From Mycobacterium sp. AZCC_0083 (GTDB lineage Bacteria; Actinomycetota; Actinomycetes; Mycobacteriales; Mycobacteriaceae): a stretch of 64,000 nucleotides of DNA. Below are positions 61,116 through 64,000 of the stretch, in pieces. The first letter of the stretch is position 1, and the number at the start of each line of letters is the position of its first letter. The stretch covers positions 124,001 to 188,000 of the forward strand of contig NZ_JACHGP010000012.1 of assembly GCF_014202335.1 (NCBI RefSeq). The letters are read 5' to 3'. The position numbers were made by a program, and so were the translations under genes. Below the pieces are notes generated by a model. It had not been told where the DNA came from, made no database searches, and was given only the letters and a program-made list of their open reading frames with translations.

Positions 61116-64000
61116 CCGCGGATGGCCGGATCGAGGTCGATCCCGAGGTTCTGCTGCGGGCGGGCCAGAAGATGAGTTCGATCGGCGCGCAGCTTGACGC
61201 GCTGTCCGGTGCCCTCGGCGCGGCGTTGGGCAGTGGAATCGCTTCGGGCTGGGATCCAGCTGGGGCCCACTTCGGGTTGACCTACGGGGACGAGGCGCAG
61301 GCGTTCGCCAACACACTGGCCGAGGCGGCCAATCGCTTCAAGGGCACCGGCCGCTGCTTGGAGGCGACGGGCTACAACTACAAGAACGCCGACGCCGCGT
61401 CGACCATCGGCGGAGGCGGACCCAAGGGCTCCGTCGGTCCTGAGCCCAGTGAGACGAAGGCCGTGGACGCACCCACGGGGCCGAGCGGGGCGATCGTTCC
61501 CCCGCCGGCCAAGTGGGGTCTGATCCAAGGGTTGCTCAACGCGTTCCCGGGCATCGGGCCATTTGCGGGCGCGGTCATGACGTGGCCCACGGGCAATCCG
61601 TCTTTGATGCGTCTCACCGCAGCCCAATGGAAGAACTTCGCCACCGGGTTGTCTGCGTTCAACGACGACATACCGGCATTGAAAACCGCGCTGTCACAAC
61701 AGCACATCCCCGAGCAGCGAAAAATCCAGGAGTGTCTCGGGGAGATCGGTGAGTACTTGCCGTCGCTGTCGGAACATGCGACGACCATCGCGACCAACAC
61801 CGACGATTTCGCCAACGGAGTACAGAAGGCCCAAGACGCCATCCGCCGCCTCTTGGACCGGATTTCCCTCGACGGTCTATGGGACACGGTAACGGGGATC
61901 CTTACCGGCGAGGGTGACGACATCCTGCGCCAAGTCGCCAACGACGTCGGCACGGTCCTGGAGAACTTCCAGAACGAAGTCAAGGGAGTCGTCGGGCTAC
62001 TCTCTGACCTCACCAAGGCCCTCGGTGAGTTGCTGGATGACTTCCAGAAGTGGGCACGGCCGGTTCTGATCGCCGCGTTCGGCGATGAACTGGGAAACAC
62101 CCTCGCCGATGCCGTCATCGTCTACACCGACTTCCAGCTCGGTGTGGTCAATGGCCTGATTGGCACCGTGTCGGGTCTGGTGTTGCTGGCCGATGCCGAC
62201 ACTTGGAAGGGCATGGCCGAGATGGCCATGTCGGTGGCTGAAGATCCAACGAAGTTGGACGACGTGCTGCTGAACATGGGCAAGCAATTCATCGCCTACG
62301 ACCAGTTGACCGGTGACCACCCAGGCAGGGGCGTCGGCGAGGCCGCGTTCAACATCGGCTCGCTCTTCGTCCCCGGCGGCGCGGCGACCAAGACGGGCTC
62401 GATTGCGAAGGGCCTGAGGTACGGCAGCAAGCTGCTCGAGGAGGGACGCCTCCCCCGAATCTCGGATCTGCCCGGTTTGGGCGGCGGCAAATCCCTTCCC
62501 AGCTTGGACAACCTGCCAGGGGCCGGGCCGGGCCACCCAGGGGTTCCGGAGTTCACGCCACCGCGAGTCCCCGACTCGCTCGTCAACCCTTCTACTCCGC
62601 ACGCCCCCGAGGCACCGCACACCCCGCAGGGCCTCGGCGGCTCCGGCGGGCCACCCGGCGGGGGTCCGCCGGATCCTCCGGGTGGACGGCCCGTCGGTCC
62701 GCCCGACTCCGGGCCGGGTCGTGTCGACGGGCCCGCTCCGCAGTCGCCGTCGTCGGGTGCTGGTGAGCCGCCGCGTGTTTCGGAGCCGTCGGCCCCCAGC
62801 CCGACGCCTTCCGCTGGCGATGCGCCCGCACCTGCAACCCAGCACGCACCCGAATCACCAAGTCCTGCAAGCCCTCACGACACCGGCCAATCGCCATCGG
62901 AACCCGGGCCGTCTCCTGTCGATCACTCGTCGCCTGGGAATGGCATCACCGAGGCACGGGGTGACGGGAACTACGCGCCGAACGAGAGTCATCAGCCGGC
63001 TTCCGAGGGCTACGCCGGACGACCCGACGAAGGGCCGCACGCGCCGGCCGACCAGCAGCCTGCTCACACGCCTGCTGCCGAATCTCCCGGCGCGCACGAA
63101 CGACCGTCTACGGATGGCGGCCAGCCGCGCGAACCATCGCACGCACCGGGTGACGCCGACGCCCGGCCTCATGAGCCGGCAGCAACGGCGCCCGCCCCGA
63201 TGGCCGGAGGCGGTATGCCGATGGCGCCGCACGCCCCTGGCCCAGTTCACAGTCCGTCGGATGGTGGCCCGGCTAGGGCACAGACCCCAGAGCCCTCAGC
63301 ACGTACGCCCGAATCCAAGGCGCCGCAAGGTGGTTCACCGGAGAGTCCGCGCACGCAGACGCCTGCCAGCGCCGGACCGGGTGCGGGAAACACGCCATCG
63401 GCACTGGTCGACCCACCCATGAAAGCCGCCCACGGCGCGCCGGGCGAACCAAGAGGTCACGGACCAGAGCCGTCCACTCCGCGACCGGCGAGCCACGGAC
63501 CAAACGAACCGCAGGCACCCACGACACATGAGGCGCCTGTCGATTCGCCGTCTCAGAGCGCACCAGGATCCCCGGATTCAGGGGCGCCAGCGGATTTCGC
63601 AGAGTCCCATCCGCCCCTGCATCGGGACAATCCCCTTCCGGAGAAGCACATGCCTGCCCGTTTTGCACATGAAACCGACCCCAACCATCCACACAATCCG
63701 TTCCCTGGACAGAGTGTCGAGCGCTGGTCCCCGGAAAAACTCGAACAGCACCGTGTCGTCGTTGACGAACACGGACACATGCGCGATACCGACGGCACTC
63801 TCTTCGATACCACTGGCGCGACATCGCACTGGACGCCAGATGGTGGTCGGGCCATATTCATCATGGACCCGCATGGGAACATCTACGCATCTCTTGAACA
63901 AGAACGCGGCCGACTTCATCATTCAACTCTTTCAAGTGGAAATCCCGTGACCGGCGCCGGAGAACTATCCGTAGTCAATGGACGACTCGTCGAAGTAACG
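61103..64000 (+). CDS. CpnT-like giant WXG100-domain protein, putative secreted polymorphic toxin (3' end outside window)
   Basis: The frame is open for 966 codons to the window edge, with no stop. GTG 61103 overlaps the previous gene by 13 bases; GGGGAG and GAAGAAG lie upstream. The start is not certain. Residues 1-100 resemble a WXG100 domain (GWDPAG, W50) with a YKNAD motif (Y93-D97). A helical region to about 400 follows, then VGEAAFNIGSLFVPGGAATKTG (about 410-432), like the middle of CpnT-type proteins. Residues about 456-830 are a Pro/Ser/His-rich linker, and an ordered domain begins near 846 (HWTPDGGRAIFIMDPHGNIY, then HHSTLSSGNPVTGAGELSV). M. tuberculosis CpnT, preceded by esxF-esxE, exports a C-terminal NAD-glycohydrolase. 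Here the C-terminal start differs, so another activity is likely. A toxin role is inference. Confidence 0.78.
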   Translation, partial: MGAVTADGRIEVDPEVLLRAGQKMSSIGAQLDALSGALGAALGSGIASGWDPAGAHFGLTYGDEAQAFANTLAEAANRFKGTGRCLEATGYNYKNADAASTIGGGGPKGSVGPEPSETKAVDAPTGPSGAIVPPPAKWGLIQGLLNAFPGIGPFAGAVMTWPTGNPSLMRLTAAQWKNFATGLSAFNDDIPALKTALSQQHIPEQRKIQECLGEIGEYLPSLSEHATTIATNTDDFANGVQKAQDAIRRLLDRISLDGLWDTVTGILTGEGDDILRQVANDVGTVLENFQNEVKGVVGLLSDLTKALGELLDDFQKWARPVLIAAFGDELGNTLADAVIVYTDFQLGVVNGLIGTVSGLVLLADADTWKGMAEMAMSVAEDPTKLDDVLLNMGKQFIAYDQLTGDHPGRGVGEAAFNIGSLFVPGGAATKTGSIAKGLRYGSKLLEEGRLPRISDLPGLGGGKSLPSLDNLPGAGPGHPGVPEFTPPRVPDSLVNPSTPHAPEAPHTPQGLGGSGGPPGGGPPDPPGGRPVGPPDSGPGRVDGPAPQSPSSGAGEPPRVSEPSAPSPTPSAGDAPAPATQHAPESPSPASPHDTGQSPSEPGPSPVDHSSPGNGITEARGDGNYAPNESHQPASEGYAGRPDEGPHAPADQQPAHTPAAESPGAHERPSTDGGQPREPSHAPGDADARPHEPAATAPAPMAGGGMPMAPHAPGPVHSPSDGGPARAQTPEPSARTPESKAPQGGSPESPRTQTPASAGPGAGNTPSALVDPPMKAAHGAPGEPRGHGPEPSTPRPASHGPNEPQAPTTHEAPVDSPSQSAPGSPDSGAPADFAESHPPLHRDNPLPEKHMPARFAHETDPNHPHNPFPGQSVERWSPEKLEQHRVVVDEHGHMRDTDGTLFDTTGATSHWTPDGGRAIFIMDPHGNIYASLEQERGRLHHSTLSSGNPVTGAGELSVVNGRLVEVT

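Noticed and set aside
62682..63422. Open frames on both strands inside the last gene (also 63273-63824 minus)
   Set aside because: They lie within the Pro-rich linker of the 61103 frame, where low-complexity, GC-rich codons open all frames. The 61103 frame alone continues to a structured region.

Overview
The window is chromosomal DNA of a high-GC actinobacterium, almost certainly a mycobacterium of the Mycolicibacterium (rapid-grower) type. From about 5.6 to 60 kb the gene order, strands and overlaps match the Mycobacterium tuberculosis segment Rv3199c to Rv3247c as I remember it: nudC, ion channel, adnB/adnA, lipV, moeZ, a TetR gene, rhlE, entC, whiB1, pdtaS, sigH/rshA, aroA, rsgA, desA3, ppk2, secA1, hpf, comF, lpqB/mtrB/mtrA, tmk. 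Names rest on motif reading and remembered synteny. No database was searched.

Layout. 0-2 kb: an aliphatic-sulfonate/taurine-type ABC importer operon on the minus strand (permease, ATPase, start of the binding lipoprotein). 2.3-5.6 kb: a NarL-type two-component island (full regulator, receiver-only regulator, membrane kinase) followed by a class III nucleotide cyclase cut off where its ATPase domain should begin. 5.6-29.5 kb: conserved housekeeping and repair genes, including the AdnAB end-resection helicase-nuclease, MoeZ, a membrane-anchored putative zinc metalloprotease, an RNA helicase, a ParA-like ATPase and the gpm2-entC-GNAT operon. 29.5-47.5 kb: regulators and essential genes (WhiB1, PdtaS, SigH/RshA, AroA, RsgA, the DesA3 desaturase with its reductase, PPK2, a TGS-type acyltransferase, SecA1, HPF). 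A 30-codon gene for ribosomal protein bL37 also lies here.

47.8-55.2 kb: comF is followed by an accessory block not seen at this place in M. tuberculosis. It holds a methyltransferase, a YdcF-like protein, an O-antigen-ligase/polymerase-like membrane protein, a flippase-like protein, a hexapeptide acyltransferase and a TetR regulator, and it ends in a scar made of two gene fragments. It looks like a small surface-glycan module. 55.2-60 kb: the conserved lpqB-mtrB-mtrA-tmk group.

60-64 kb: divergent from tmk, where sahH would be expected, is a tightly overlapping three-gene operon. It encodes a WXG100 protein with a long charged tail, a short WXG100 protein, and a very large protein that is still open at the window edge. 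The large protein has a WXG100-like N-terminus, a CpnT-like middle, a long Pro-rich linker and the start of a C-terminal domain. This is the best candidate for an undescribed system: an EsxF/EsxE/CpnT-like type VII-secreted polymorphic toxin whose effector domain lies mostly outside the window.

Two non-coding patterns also stand out. One is a short dispersed repeat (core GTCGCTTCGCTCGCCCC) present seven times, always in one orientation, several times inside reading frames. The other is a paired operator of identical architecture upstream of both desA3 and its reductase gene.
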